Shown in pieces: positions 15,715 to 24,957 of a stretch of 44,742 nucleotides of DNA. Numbering within the stretch: the first letter of the stretch is position 1; each line of letters opens with the position of its first letter. The DNA is from Candidatus Microgenomates bacterium (lineage in GTDB: Bacteria > Patescibacteriota > Microgenomatia > UBA8517): NCBI GenBank assembly GCA_016784385.1, contig JADHUT010000006.1:1-44742 (forward strand), read 5' to 3'. Both the position numbers and the translations under genes were made by a program. A model generated the notes under the pieces. It worked only from the letters and a program-made list of their open reading frames with translations, ran no database searches and was not told the DNA's origin.

Positions 15715-16725
15715 ATGAAAATTTTTGTAACACGACAAATTCCAGGAGACCATTTAAAAAAATTGGGTGAAGGTGGTCATGAAGTTACTATTTCTGAATT
15801 TGATAGACCACTAACTCCTGAAGAACTTTTGGAGAGGGCCAAAGGTGTTGATGGTTTACTTTCCCTTCTTTCAGACAAAATTGATGGAGAAGTGGTGGAT
15901 GCAATTGGGCCTCAACTTAAAGTGGTTAGTAATTATGCTGTTGGTTTTGACAACATAAACATTGATGAGTTGTCAGATCGAGGTATAGTTGTTACAAATA
16001 CACCAAGTGACGAGGTAAACGAAGCAGTAGCTGAACATACTTGGGCATTAATTCTAGGATTAATCAGAAGAATAGTTGAAGCAGATGAAGCAACAAGAAG
16101 AGGGGCGTACAAAGGTTGGGAACCTGATATTTTTTTGGGCACTTCTTTGAAAGGAAAAACATTAGGAATAGTTGGGTTGGGCAGGATTGGAAAAATGGTA
16201 GCAAGAAGAGCCAAAGGTTATGGAATGAGTGTTATTTATACAAAACGCACGAAAGACCCAGAAAGTGAGAAGGAACTGGGTATTGAATTTAATTCACTTG
16301 AAGAACTTTTGAAAAAATCTGATGTAGTTACCCTCCACACTCCATTAACAGAAGAAACAAGACACTTAATAAGCAATGCTTGGCCCTATGGGCAAAAAGC
16401 AGACACACTTGCGCAAATGAAGAAAGGGTCGTTTTTGGTTAACACATCAAGAGGACCTGTTGTTCGTGAACATGATTTAGTAGAAGCCTTGAAAAGTGGG
16501 CATATAAAAGGTGCTGCTTTGGATGTATTTGAGTCTGAACCAAATATAGATCCTGAGCTTTTTGGAATGCCTAATGTAATTACAACTCCACATATTGCAT
16601 CAGCTACCACTGAAGCCAGAGATGAAATGGGGAAGTTGGCAGTTAGTGGACTGCTGGATGTATTCTCAGATAAAATACCTTCTAATATAGTTAAAAAGGA
16701 TGTATGGCAAAAAAGAAGGAAATAG
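15715..16725 (+). CDS. D-2-hydroxyacid dehydrogenase (glyoxylate reductase type)
   Basis: 336 residues. The NAD(P) motif is GIVGLGRIGKMVARRAKGYG. The catalytic triad is seen as Arg in NTSRGPVV, Glu in DVFESEP and His in TTPHIASAT. Closest in pattern to glyoxylate/hydroxypyruvate reductases of the GyaR type. A possible promoter is TTGTAA (15679-15684), 17 nt, TAAAGT (15702-15707), ending 7 nt before the ATG. It overlaps the next gene by 22 nt. Confidence 0.88.
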   Translation: MKIFVTRQIPGDHLKKLGEGGHEVTISEFDRPLTPEELLERAKGVDGLLSLLSDKIDGEVVDAIGPQLKVVSNYAVGFDNINIDELSDRGIVVTNTPSDEVNEAVAEHTWALILGLIRRIVEADEATRRGAYKGWEPDIFLGTSLKGKTLGIVGLGRIGKMVARRAKGYGMSVIYTKRTKDPESEKELGIEFNSLEELLKKSDVVTLHTPLTEETRHLISNAWPYGQKADTLAQMKKGSFLVNTSRGPVVREHDLVEALKSGHIKGAALDVFESEPNIDPELFGMPNVITTPHIASATTEARDEMGKLAVSGLLDVFSDKIPSNIVKKDVWQKRRK

Positions 16726-17660
16726 AACAAGAAGACTTCCAAGATTTAAAACCTCTCAGAAGAAGAAAGAAAAAAGAAACAAATAAACCTTGGGGTAAAA
16801 AAGAAAGGTTGATTACCTTAATTGTATTGGCCTTAACTGTGCTGATAGCTACAGTTTTGTCTCTTTCCGCCAGAGCATGGAAGCTTCCAAACACTCCAAA
16901 AATAAACATACCAAATTTCAAGAATTTCGGTTTTTTGCAAGAAAAAACTGTAATTGTGGGGAATGAAGACGCTCAAATTAATCAACAAAAAATTGAAAAG
17001 ACAAAAACAGATTTTAAAAATACTACTGATGGCTATTCAGGAATATATTCATTCTATATATATGATCTAAATGGAGATTATTTTTATGGAGTTAATAATC
17101 AAGAAACCCTGCAAGCTGCCTCCTTGATAAAATTACCAGTAATGGCAATTGCATTTCAAAAACTTGAAAGTGAGGAATTAAATGAAGAGGAAATATTACC
17201 TCTTCTGGAAGCAATGGGTAAAAGATCAGACAATGAGGCTTTCACAAAGACCGTTGAGATTTTAGGAGAGGATGAGGTTATTGTTGAAATAAAAAATCTT
17301 GGAATGCACTCTACTAGTTTCAGTGACAACCAAACCACACCAGAAGACGTGGGAATGTTTTTCAAAAAGTTGTATGGAAGAGAACTTTTAGATGAAGAAT
17401 ATACAAGTCTGTTTTTGCAGTTTTTAACAGATACGATATACGAGGACTGGATAACTCCAGGAATTCCAGAAGGTGTGGTTGTTTCTCACAAATATGGCCT
17501 AGAAATTCATTCAGTTTCTGATGGTGGAATTGTTTTTAGTGACAAACCATTTGTAATGGTGATAATGACAGATGGAGTGGTTGAGAAAGAGGCAGATAAT
17601 ATATTTCCAACTCTGTCTAAATTGTTGTATGATGGACATACCAATGAAATCACCAATTGA
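16704..17660 (+). CDS. Beta-lactamase-like serine hydrolase, membrane-anchored
   Basis: 318 residues: a very basic cytoplasmic head (1-33), one helix (about 36-56), then a class A beta-lactamase/DD-peptidase fold outside. Active-site motifs: SLIK (Ser140, Lys143), SDN at 175-177 and HKYG in place of KTG. It is probably a peptidoglycan-related hydrolase rather than a resistance enzyme, because the Glu166 region is not clearly recognisable. It overlaps both neighbours. Confidence 0.82.
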   Translation: MAKKKEIEQEDFQDLKPLRRRKKKETNKPWGKKERLITLIVLALTVLIATVLSLSARAWKLPNTPKINIPNFKNFGFLQEKTVIVGNEDAQINQQKIEKTKTDFKNTTDGYSGIYSFYIYDLNGDYFYGVNNQETLQAASLIKLPVMAIAFQKLESEELNEEEILPLLEAMGKRSDNEAFTKTVEILGEDEVIVEIKNLGMHSTSFSDNQTTPEDVGMFFKKLYGRELLDEEYTSLFLQFLTDTIYEDWITPGIPEGVVVSHKYGLEIHSVSDGGIVFSDKPFVMVIMTDGVVEKEADNIFPTLSKLLYDGHTNEITN

Positions 17661-18300
17661 ATACATAAAACAGGCAATTTCAATTTATACACAAAAAGAA
17701 AACTTCATCTTTTTTGCCAAGATAATGGCAGTTTTAACAATCGTGGCAACCCTTTTGGGGCTGTTGATGGGCTACCTTTATCCTGCAGATGTTTATGAAA
17801 CATTGGATTTTTCAAATTTGGCTTACACAATGGGTTTTATTGTTCTTTCTTTAATAGTTTCTATTTTTGGGGTATTTGTTCGTTCAACAACACTGGTTTC
17901 TGTAATAAATACAGGAGGAGATGTTAAGGGAGTTTTTGGGATTGGATACAAAAAAATATGGAAATATTTGATTGTAACAATGGTGGTAGGGTTGATTGTT
18001 TTCCTTGGTGGACTTCTTCTCATAATTCCTGGAATAATGTTTGCAGTATGGTTTTCTTTTTCCACACTTTTGGTTATTGATAAAGAATTGAAAGTAAAAG
18101 AAGCCTTAAGACAAAGCAAAGAAATGGTTAGTGGAAGATTTTGGAAGGTTTTGGGCAGATTTTTTGTGTTTGGGTTATTTGTAATAGTAGTTGCTGTGAT
18201 CTTTGATTATATTCCGTATGCAGGGTCAATTATAGTTAGTTTCTTGTCACCACTTTTCATTTTACCTTCATACCTGTTGTACAAAGATTTAACAGTATAA
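17644..18300 (+). CDS. Multi-pass membrane protein, GPDPase-membrane-domain-like
   Basis: 218 residues from ATG 17644, with about five hydrophobic segments and internal stretches such as LLLIIPGIMFAVWFSFSTLL followed by DKELKVKEALRQSKEMVSGR. This layout matches the membrane domain found with glycerophosphodiester phosphodiesterases and in stand-alone membrane proteins (DUF7847-like). No catalytic domain is attached. It overlaps the serine hydrolase gene by 17 nt. Confidence 0.7.
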   Translation: MKSPIEYIKQAISIYTQKENFIFFAKIMAVLTIVATLLGLLMGYLYPADVYETLDFSNLAYTMGFIVLSLIVSIFGVFVRSTTLVSVINTGGDVKGVFGIGYKKIWKYLIVTMVVGLIVFLGGLLLIIPGIMFAVWFSFSTLLVIDKELKVKEALRQSKEMVSGRFWKVLGRFFVFGLFVIVVAVIFDYIPYAGSIIVSFLSPLFILPSYLLYKDLTV

Positions 18301-18331
18301 TATTTTTTGTCATTAATATATAATAAATATC

Positions 18332-18517
18332 ATGACAAACGAATGGGTTGTTGGTATAGTAGATCCAAAAAATAACTTAAAGAGAACCGATATTCCCGGT
18401 GTATGGGAAGTTCCTCCGGCAAGAAAGTTAACACCTAAGCAAATAAAGGCAGAGTTAAAGGATGTTGTTGGTACAACACCTGCCATCAGAAATTTCATAA
18501 ACAGAATAGTTAAATAA
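18332..18517 (+). CDS. Small hypothetical protein
   Basis: 61 residues, soluble, not recognised. TATAAT at 18319-18324 ends 7 nt before the ATG, which supports a real leaderless gene. It ends 5 nt before the convergent penicillin-binding protein gene. Confidence 0.5.
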   Translation: MTNEWVVGIVDPKNNLKRTDIPGVWEVPPARKLTPKQIKAELKDVVGTTPAIRNFINRIVK

Positions 18518-18522
18518 CCCAA

Positions 18523-20673
18523 TTAAAAGGCGTGTTCGGTTGAAGCCGCAGGCTCTATGACTTTTGGGCACGTCATCACTTTTTCTTCTAAATACCACTC
18601 CATTTTTCCAAAACAAGGAACTTTTACAAGTCCTTCTGGAACTGGCCACTCAACTGATTTGGTATTTGCCAGCAAACTTCTCATGATTTTATTCCAAATA
18701 GGGGATGCTCCAGTTATTCCTGATGCCACCCTACTCATTGGGGAATTATCGTTATTTCCCACCCATACAGCCACTAGGTAGTTTTGGTTAAAACCTACCG
18801 TTATATTGTCTCTGAGATCGTTACTGGTACCTGTTTTTACTGCAACCTCAGGGTGGTTTGGAATTACAAGTGTTGAGTTGGTTCCAAAAGCTGGAGATCT
18901 GGCGATATTATCCTTTAACACATCAATTAGAAGATATGCCACTCTTGGATCAACCACCTCAACTGGTTCTTCTTGGTTAAATCGGTTCTTGCTTGGGAAA
19001 AGATCTTTATCTTTATAATTTATAATACTACTGATAGTTTTAATTTCAGGTTTTTCTCCAACATTTGCAATAGTGGCATATACAAGGGCTAGGTCAATTA
19101 GTTTTACTTCACCTGCACCCAGGGTTAATGAAAGACCGAATCTGGAAGGGTCAGTCCAGGTTGTAATTCCCATTTTCTGCCCTAATTCAACCATTTTTGA
19201 TACTCCGTATGAAGCCAATATTTTAACAGCTGGGACATTTCTCGATTGTGCAAGGGCTGATCGGAGGGTCATTTTTCCTTTAAACTTTCCATCATAATTT
19301 TTTGGACTGTAGGGAATTGTTCCTGGTACATTAAAAGTAATTGGAGAATCGTCAATTGTGGAGGAAAGTGTCAATCCATTAGAAAGAACATATGCATAGT
19401 TTATAACCTTAATGGACGATCCGGGTTGTCTTGCTCTTGTGGTTACATTTACATTCCCATCCATCTTTGTATCAAAATAATCCTTTGAACCAACCATTGC
19501 CAAAACCTCTCCTGTTTCAGGGTTAAGTACTACAACTGCTCCATTTCCGACATTTAACTTTTTGAGACTGTTTAGTTCTTGTGAAACAATCTTTTCAGTC
19601 AATGCTTGAATTTGGTAATCCAAAGTGGTAACGACTCTCAACCCACCCTTTTCCACCATTTCATCGCCGTAAATTTGTGCTAGTTGGTTTTTAACAAACA
19701 TTACAAAGTGTGGGGCAAGAATCGTTGTCTTGTTTGGTGCAAATGAAATAGGTTGAGTAATGGCCATGTTTTCTTCGTCTTCTGTTATGAATTTATTTAT
19801 TTTCATCAAATAAAGAACTTCACGCTGTTTTGAAAAAGCAAGTTCAGGATTAGGGCCAAACGGAGAATATTTTGTTGGACTTTGCGGAAGACCTGCCAGA
19901 AGTGCTGCTTCTGAAAGGTTTAATTGATCCACGTTTTTACCAAAGTAGTGATTACTGGCTTCTTGTATTCCATATGCGGTGCCACCGAAACTAACTTCAT
20001 TTAGATACATTTCCAATATTTGATCCTTTGAGAAATTCATTTCAACCCCAACAGATAAAATAATCTCACGCAGTTTTCTGACGAATGTTTTTTCAGAGGA
20101 GAGAAGAGCATTTTTAACCAACTGTTGGGTAATGGTTGATCCACCTTGAAGTTTTCCTTCCCTAATGTTTTTATTTAGGGCTCGAAGCATTCCCCTAACT
20201 GAAAAACCTGGGTGTGAGTAAAATTCAGCGTCTTCTGCTGCCAGAGTTGCCAAGCGTACATGTTGGGGGACTTGATCCAAACTTATTAGAGTTCTGTTTT
20301 TATCTTTATATATGGTGTAGAGAAGAATTTTATTTCTGTCATAAATTTTAGTAGATACTTCTTGTTGACGAGTAATAAGCTCTTTGGGGGAGGGTAGACC
20401 TTTTAGAATAAAAAGATAAAAGATAAAGGAAAAAGAAATGACAACAACGACAGGGAGCAGAAAACGCTTTTTCATATGAGGGAGTTTGGTTTTTTTTAAT
20501 TTAAACTTAGGAAGAGTAAGTTTGGGGAGTTTTATTTTTAAAATCATCTTTCCAATAAATAAAAAACTGTGGCCCACACTGTAAAAAACAAACAAAATTG
20601 CAAGAATTATTTTTGAAAGAAGAAAATAAAAGGGTTTACCAATTGTTGATAGAATTGTCCCCAGAAGTTTCAT
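18523..20673 (-). CDS. Class A penicillin-binding protein (bifunctional)
   Basis: 716 residues: two hydrophobic N-terminal segments, then a GT51 transglycosylase domain (EDAEFYSHPGFSVRGM, GGSTITQQLVKN) and a transpeptidase domain. Transpeptidase motifs are SSIK in RQPGSSIKVI, SRN in AQSRNVPAV (the usual SxN) and KTGTSNDLRDN. It polymerises and crosslinks peptidoglycan. TATAGT at 20685-20680 ends 6 nt before the ATG (leaderless). A paralogue lies at 21448-23694, separated by a TA module. Confidence 0.93.
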   Translation of the reverse strand: MKLLGTILSTIGKPFYFLLSKIILAILFVFYSVGHSFLFIGKMILKIKLPKLTLPKFKLKKTKLPHMKKRFLLPVVVVISFSFIFYLFILKGLPSPKELITRQQEVSTKIYDRNKILLYTIYKDKNRTLISLDQVPQHVRLATLAAEDAEFYSHPGFSVRGMLRALNKNIREGKLQGGSTITQQLVKNALLSSEKTFVRKLREIILSVGVEMNFSKDQILEMYLNEVSFGGTAYGIQEASNHYFGKNVDQLNLSEAALLAGLPQSPTKYSPFGPNPELAFSKQREVLYLMKINKFITEDEENMAITQPISFAPNKTTILAPHFVMFVKNQLAQIYGDEMVEKGGLRVVTTLDYQIQALTEKIVSQELNSLKKLNVGNGAVVVLNPETGEVLAMVGSKDYFDTKMDGNVNVTTRARQPGSSIKVINYAYVLSNGLTLSSTIDDSPITFNVPGTIPYSPKNYDGKFKGKMTLRSALAQSRNVPAVKILASYGVSKMVELGQKMGITTWTDPSRFGLSLTLGAGEVKLIDLALVYATIANVGEKPEIKTISSIINYKDKDLFPSKNRFNQEEPVEVVDPRVAYLLIDVLKDNIARSPAFGTNSTLVIPNHPEVAVKTGTSNDLRDNITVGFNQNYLVAVWVGNNDNSPMSRVASGITGASPIWNKIMRSLLANTKSVEWPVPEGLVKVPCFGKMEWYLEEKVMTCPKVIEPAASTEHAF

Positions 20674-20718
20674 TGCGATACTATAACACTATAGTTTGAG
20701 GGTGAAAAGTATAAAATG

Positions 20719-21126
20719 TCAATTAGATGGCTGTGGATGTAATTTAAGGCCGGGTATTTTGGAGAAGTGCTTGATGTTTTTTGTGGCTAGAGTTAAATTT
20801 TTTGTTAGTGCAGTAGATCCAATAATAAGATCGAAATCTTCTAATTTTGCACCCTTTTTTTCAAGTTCAATTTTTAAATCCACGAAAGTATCGGCCACTG
20901 TTTGGTTGAATTCAACTGTTTTAATATTCAATTCTTTGACAAAACCATTAAAATGGGCCAAGTTTTTGTCAGGATTATATGATCTTTTTATACCATATAA
21001 AATTTCCGCCCAAGTAATGACACTTATAAATAAGTTACTTTTTGATTTAGTAATAATGAAGGATAAGAAATCACTTTTTTTGTTTAAATGGTCAATAATA
21101 ACATCACTGTCTATGAGTAACCCCAT
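20719..21126 (-). CDS. PIN-domain toxin (VapC-like)
   Basis: 135 residues with the PIN acidic set: Asp6/Asp8 in LLIDSDVIID, Glu in ITWAEILYGI and Asp in LEDFDLIIGSTAL. A typical VapC ribonuclease. It follows its antitoxin gene by 2 nt, between the two penicillin-binding protein genes. Confidence 0.9.
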   Translation of the reverse strand: MGLLIDSDVIIDHLNKKSDFLSFIITKSKSNLFISVITWAEILYGIKRSYNPDKNLAHFNGFVKELNIKTVEFNQTVADTFVDLKIELEKKGAKLEDFDLIIGSTALTKNLTLATKNIKHFSKIPGLKLHPQPSN

Positions 21127-21128
21127 TT

Positions 21129-21392
21129 TTATTTAAGTATTTTTACACTTTTTCTAAAAGATTTTGTGTATTTTTTAATCTTTTCAGTATCGTCTACACT
21201 CCAAACTCCTGCGTATTTTTTTAATATATCGGATCTGGAGGACACCTTGTTTATGGGATTTGTCACTTTAACGATTCTGACCATTGGTTTACCCATTTTT
21301 TCAACAACTATGTCGTAATTGCTATAATAGGCCAGATTCATTAGTTCTCCAAGGTTTTTTCTAGCTTCATACGCGGACACTACTTTTAACAT
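21129..21392 (-). CDS. Phd/YefM-like antitoxin
   Basis: 87 residues from ATG 21392, opening VVSAYEARKNLGELMNLAYY with KMGKPMVRIV, the usual Phd/YefM DNA-binding fold. The Lys-rich C-terminus should bind the PIN toxin. The ATG at 21392 is preferred to upstream codons because a consensus promoter ends 9 nt before it. Confidence 0.85.
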   Translation of the reverse strand: MLKVVSAYEARKNLGELMNLAYYSNYDIVVEKMGKPMVRIVKVTNPINKVSSRSDILKKYAGVWSVDDTEKIKKYTKSFRKSVKILK

Positions 21393-21401
21393 ATTGAACA
21401 A

Positions 21402-21430
21402 ATTGTACAATATGTACAATATACTGTCAA
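21402..21430 (-). promoter_or_regulatory. Promoter of the VapBC-like module with operator repeats
   Basis: On the minus strand TTGACA (21430-21425), 17 nt, TACAAT (21407-21402). The spacer and -10 hold two TATTGTACA direct repeats that also form TTGTAC/GTACAA inverted repeats, a likely operator. The ATG is 9 nt downstream of the -10. Confidence 0.75.
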
Positions 21431-21447
21431 TACCAAAGTAAACAAAT

Positions 21448-23694
21448 TCACCGAAGTGGGTAACGGATAGTTGCAGAGGCGCTTGCAATAGGACAGTCCA
21501 TACAATAAATGGCTCCAGTAGGATCTATGTAAACTGATTTATTTTGAGTTTCTACTTGTTCAGGTAGAGCTGAGGAGTTTGCAATTTGACCTGTGTCTTT
21601 GAAAATTTGGACATCTTGAGTAGTGATACCTACTGAAGCTGGAACTGTATTTTTTAAAAAATACTCAAATCTTGTAGGGCATCCTGGGTTGTTTGTATCT
21701 CCAGAGGGTAATCCTCCCACATTGGAACAAATGTTAGCGCCAACTACGTCTTCTGGTTGAAGGGGCCATGCGTGGCCATCATCATCAGGGCTGTAATTAC
21801 CTTCTTCTGCAATTTCCAACACCTTTCCCATAATCTTGTTCCAGATAGGGGATGCTCCTGATACACCTGACACAGAAGCCCCCATTGATGAATTGTCATT
21901 GTTTCCAACCCATACAACAGCAACAGCGTGTTTGGTGTATCCAATAGTCCAGTTGTCTCTTCTGTCATTAGTGGTTCCTGTTTTAACAGATACTTCAGGG
22001 TGGCCTTTTACATTAAGGAAGGAGCTTGGTCCAAAGGCTTGTATTCTTGCGTTATTGTCATGGAGTATGTGTGAGATTATAAATGTTACTCCAGTATCTA
22101 GTATCCTCTCTCCTGTTAGTTGTATTTCTTCGGTGTCAACTTCTTCTAATACTTTTCCTTTCCAGGTTTCGACCTTTGTAATTGCCACCAGGTCTTGCTT
22201 TATACCACTATTAGCCAGGACTCCAAAAGCAGTTGCCATGTCAATTGGTCTTACCTCTCCACCACCCAGAGTTAGAGATAGTCCATAATTGTCAGGATCT
22301 TGATATGTAGTGAGACCCATATTTCTTGCGAACTTCACGAAATTTTCAATTGAGTTTAGTGCCAACACTTTAACTGCTGGTATATTGTATGAGTTTCCAA
22401 GTGCAAATCTAATTTGGGTTAGCCCATGATACCCACCATCATAATTTACAGGGCAATACAGAGATTGACCTGTAACTGAGAAACAAGTTGGGATATCAGC
22501 CAGTGTTGTGGCAGCAGTTATTTTTTCATCAGCAATTCCAAGTGCATAATTAAGTGGTTTTATAGATGAACCAGGTTGCCTGTGTGCAAGCGTTACATTT
22601 ACTTTTCCATCTTCGTCTTCTGCAAAATAGTCTTTGGACCCCACCATTGCCAAGATTTCACCAGTTGAGGGGTGAGTAACTATTGCAGCCCCATTTCCAA
22701 CTTCGTATTGTGCAAGTTTTGCAACTTCTGTAGCTACTGCCGTCTGGGCAAATTCTTGTAAATCAAGATCAAGTGTAGTGGTGACACGCAATCCTCCTTG
22801 TTCAACCATCTTTTCGCCATATTTTTCAACCAACTGGTCTTTTATCCAAAGAGCAAAATGGGGGGCAACAGGCGCTTCAATTTGGGAGTATTTTAGCTCA
22901 ACTTCAAAAGCCTCGTCAGCTTGTCCTTGGTCAATGTAGCCAGCTTTTACCATTTGGTTTAGTACTTCACGTTGCCTTTCTTTTGCAAGTTCAGGGCGTG
23001 CTCCAAAGGGAGAGTATCTTGTTGGGCTTTGAGGAAGTCCTGCAATTAATGAAGCCTCAGCCAAGTTTAAGTTTTTAGCGGGCTTACCAAAGTAAAGTTC
23101 ACTTGCAGATTCTATGCCATATGCAGTAGAGCCATATGGAATTTGATTTAGATACATTTCCAAAATTTGGTCCTTTGAATAAATTCCCTCTACTATAATA
23201 GTAAGGAAGAATTCACGGGCTTTTCGCCTTATTGTTCTTTCAGGGGTCAGTAGAGCATTTTTGACCAACTGTTGGGTTAGAGTAGAGCCACCTTCAACTT
23301 TTCCTCTCGTTACTATTTTAAAGGCTGCCCTTGCAATTCCAGTGAATGAAAAACCATAGTGTTTGTAAAAGTCTTTGTCTTCAATTGCAATAGTTGAAGT
23401 TTTAACGTATTCAGGAAGACTGCTCAGCTCCACAGGGCTTCTTCTGGTGTCGGTATAAATTTCATACAGAAGTTTTCCATTTCTGTCGAGCAATCTGGTG
23501 GAGACGGGAATGTTGGGGGATGATAGATTTGTTGGTAATGGAATTCCCCAAAGAAGCCATACAAAAAAAATAGTTAACACACTCCAAAAGGCAACTTTTT
23601 TCCTGTTGTTAACAACAGAAAGGGAATTTTTTATTCTACTAAATAGTGGTATTTTTGTCGTAGTTATGTTTTGTTTTTTATCTGGGTCCTCCAT
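21448..23694 (-). CDS. Class A penicillin-binding protein (bifunctional), second copy
   Basis: 748 residues from ATG 23694. One N-terminal helix, GT51 motifs (EDKDFYKHYGFSFTGI, GGSTLTQQLVKN), then transpeptidase motifs SSIK, SYN (in GNSYNIPAV) and KTGTTNDRRDN. The C-terminal tail has cysteines (NICSNVGGLPSG...PGCP, IYCMDCPIAS) not present in the first copy. TATACT at 23710-23705 ends 10 nt before the ATG and overlaps the -10 of the divergent gene. Confidence 0.93.
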   Translation of the reverse strand: MEDPDKKQNITTTKIPLFSRIKNSLSVVNNRKKVAFWSVLTIFFVWLLWGIPLPTNLSSPNIPVSTRLLDRNGKLLYEIYTDTRRSPVELSSLPEYVKTSTIAIEDKDFYKHYGFSFTGIARAAFKIVTRGKVEGGSTLTQQLVKNALLTPERTIRRKAREFFLTIIVEGIYSKDQILEMYLNQIPYGSTAYGIESASELYFGKPAKNLNLAEASLIAGLPQSPTRYSPFGARPELAKERQREVLNQMVKAGYIDQGQADEAFEVELKYSQIEAPVAPHFALWIKDQLVEKYGEKMVEQGGLRVTTTLDLDLQEFAQTAVATEVAKLAQYEVGNGAAIVTHPSTGEILAMVGSKDYFAEDEDGKVNVTLAHRQPGSSIKPLNYALGIADEKITAATTLADIPTCFSVTGQSLYCPVNYDGGYHGLTQIRFALGNSYNIPAVKVLALNSIENFVKFARNMGLTTYQDPDNYGLSLTLGGGEVRPIDMATAFGVLANSGIKQDLVAITKVETWKGKVLEEVDTEEIQLTGERILDTGVTFIISHILHDNNARIQAFGPSSFLNVKGHPEVSVKTGTTNDRRDNWTIGYTKHAVAVVWVGNNDNSSMGASVSGVSGASPIWNKIMGKVLEIAEEGNYSPDDDGHAWPLQPEDVVGANICSNVGGLPSGDTNNPGCPTRFEYFLKNTVPASVGITTQDVQIFKDTGQIANSSALPEQVETQNKSVYIDPTGAIYCMDCPIASASATIRYPLR

Positions 23695-23718
23695 GATATG
23701 ATCAAGTATAATCAAATT
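23695..23718. promoter_or_regulatory. Overlapping back-to-back promoters of two divergent genes
   Basis: Only 24 bp separate the two start codons. TATAAT (+, 23707-23712) serves the HEPN-like gene and TATACT (-, 23710-23705) the penicillin-binding protein gene. The two -10 elements overlap by 4 bp, so the promoters should exclude each other. Confidence 0.6.
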
Positions 23719-24234
23719 ATGGACTTTAATCTAGAAAAAAGAATTTGGTGGGATTATGCAGAAGAAGATTTGAGAGAACTTCTGGAAGCTTCTATTTTTT
23801 TGCTTAATACTGTTCGTAGTTGGGGAGGAGATCTTTCTGGCGGGAAAGAAGAATTCCATGATTATTCATTTTGTGTTTTTCCTGCAGCCAAAGCATATGA
23901 GGGGTATTTAAAAAAAGTATTTTTAGATATGGGTTTTATAAACGAAAAGGCGTACTTTGGTAAGCATTTCAGAATAGGAAAGGCACTAAATCCCGCTTTG
24001 GAAAAAAAATACAGAGGGAAGGACAATGTATATGATCAGATAGTTAAGTACTGTGGTGGAAAAGATCTTGCAGATACTCTTTGGGAGGCATGGAGAAAAG
24101 GGAGAAACTTGATAACCCATTGGTTTCCAAATGAAAAAAATGCAATTACTTTTTCTCAAGCTCAAGATCGTGTCAACATGATTTTGTCTGCAATGGATAT
24201 GGTTTTTAAGGAGTGTAAGGTAAGCGAAGCTTAA
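23719..24234 (+). CDS. HEPN-like protein, possible RNase
   Basis: 171 residues, mainly helical. Near the C-terminus RNLITH gives the R-x4-H motif of HEPN ribonucleases. The central FCVFPAAKAYEGYLKKVFLD resembles HEPN-type or RnlA-like toxins. No antitoxin or nucleotidyltransferase partner is adjacent; the next gene is a CPBP protease. TATAAT at 23707-23712 ends 6 nt before the ATG. Activity is an inference from the motif. Confidence 0.65.
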   Translation: MDFNLEKRIWWDYAEEDLRELLEASIFLLNTVRSWGGDLSGGKEEFHDYSFCVFPAAKAYEGYLKKVFLDMGFINEKAYFGKHFRIGKALNPALEKKYRGKDNVYDQIVKYCGGKDLADTLWEAWRKGRNLITHWFPNEKNAITFSQAQDRVNMILSAMDMVFKECKVSEA

Positions 24235-24257
24235 AAAATCTGATATTAAAAAAGAAA

Positions 24258-24914
24258 ATGTCGAAACAAACTGATACAAAAGGAGTAAAGTATGCGGTAT
24301 CCCTTGCAACATATTTGTTGATTGTATGGGGTTTTTATCGGTTTTTGTTCCAATTTCCAGAAACCATTGAGGAACTAGTACTAAAGCCAGTTGTTTGGCT
24401 TGTACCAGTATTTTATTTACTCAAAAAAGAGGGGAGTAAATTAAGCTCAGTTGGTATAACCACCAAAAATCTTTTTCCGGCCATTTACTTTGCATTAGGT
24501 CTTGGAATTTTCTTCTTGTTGGAAGCACTTGTCGTGAATTTTGTAAAATATGGAGGTAATTTTAGTTTCAATTCAAATATAGGAACCTTGCCGCTTTTGA
24601 CATCTTTTGGTCTTTCTTTTGCAACGGCGGTCTCTGAAGAGATTTCGTTTAGAGGGTACATATTTACCCGCATTTGGGCAGGAGTGAAATCAGAATGGCT
24701 TGCAAATATTATTACTAGTTTTTTTTGGGCACTAATTCATACTCCAATAACTTTTTTTGTATGGAAGTTGGATTTTTCAGCAGCGCTAATTTATCTATTG
24801 TTAACAACACTTTTTGGTATTGGTTCAGCATTTGTGTACGCAAGAACTAAAAACATATTTTCTTCAGTACTGTTGCATGTCTTGTGGCAGTGGCCAATAA
24901 TACTATTTAGGTAA
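24258..24914 (+). CDS. CPBP-family intramembrane metalloprotease
   Basis: 218-residue multi-pass membrane protein. The CPBP/CAAX signature is complete: EEISFRG (about residue 127), FFWALIHTPI (about 158-167) and LLHVLWQWP near the C-terminus, supplying the Glu and His metal ligands. Substrate unknown. It follows the HEPN-like gene by 23 nt. Confidence 0.88.
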   Translation: MSKQTDTKGVKYAVSLATYLLIVWGFYRFLFQFPETIEELVLKPVVWLVPVFYLLKKEGSKLSSVGITTKNLFPAIYFALGLGIFFLLEALVVNFVKYGGNFSFNSNIGTLPLLTSFGLSFATAVSEEISFRGYIFTRIWAGVKSEWLANIITSFFWALIHTPITFFVWKLDFSAALIYLLLTTLFGIGSAFVYARTKNIFSSVLLHVLWQWPIILFR

Positions 24915-24957
24915 GGTTTGATTGGTTTGACGAGAGAGTATATAATTATCAACACTC

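Noticed and set aside
17572-17643. Earlier start for the membrane protein at 17644
   Set aside because: The extra residues overlap the hydrolase gene and lack the family-like start; ATG 17644 gives a normal N-terminus.
18557-19297. Several frames antisense to the penicillin-binding protein
   Set aside because: They follow the codon pattern of the opposite strand and have no independent support.
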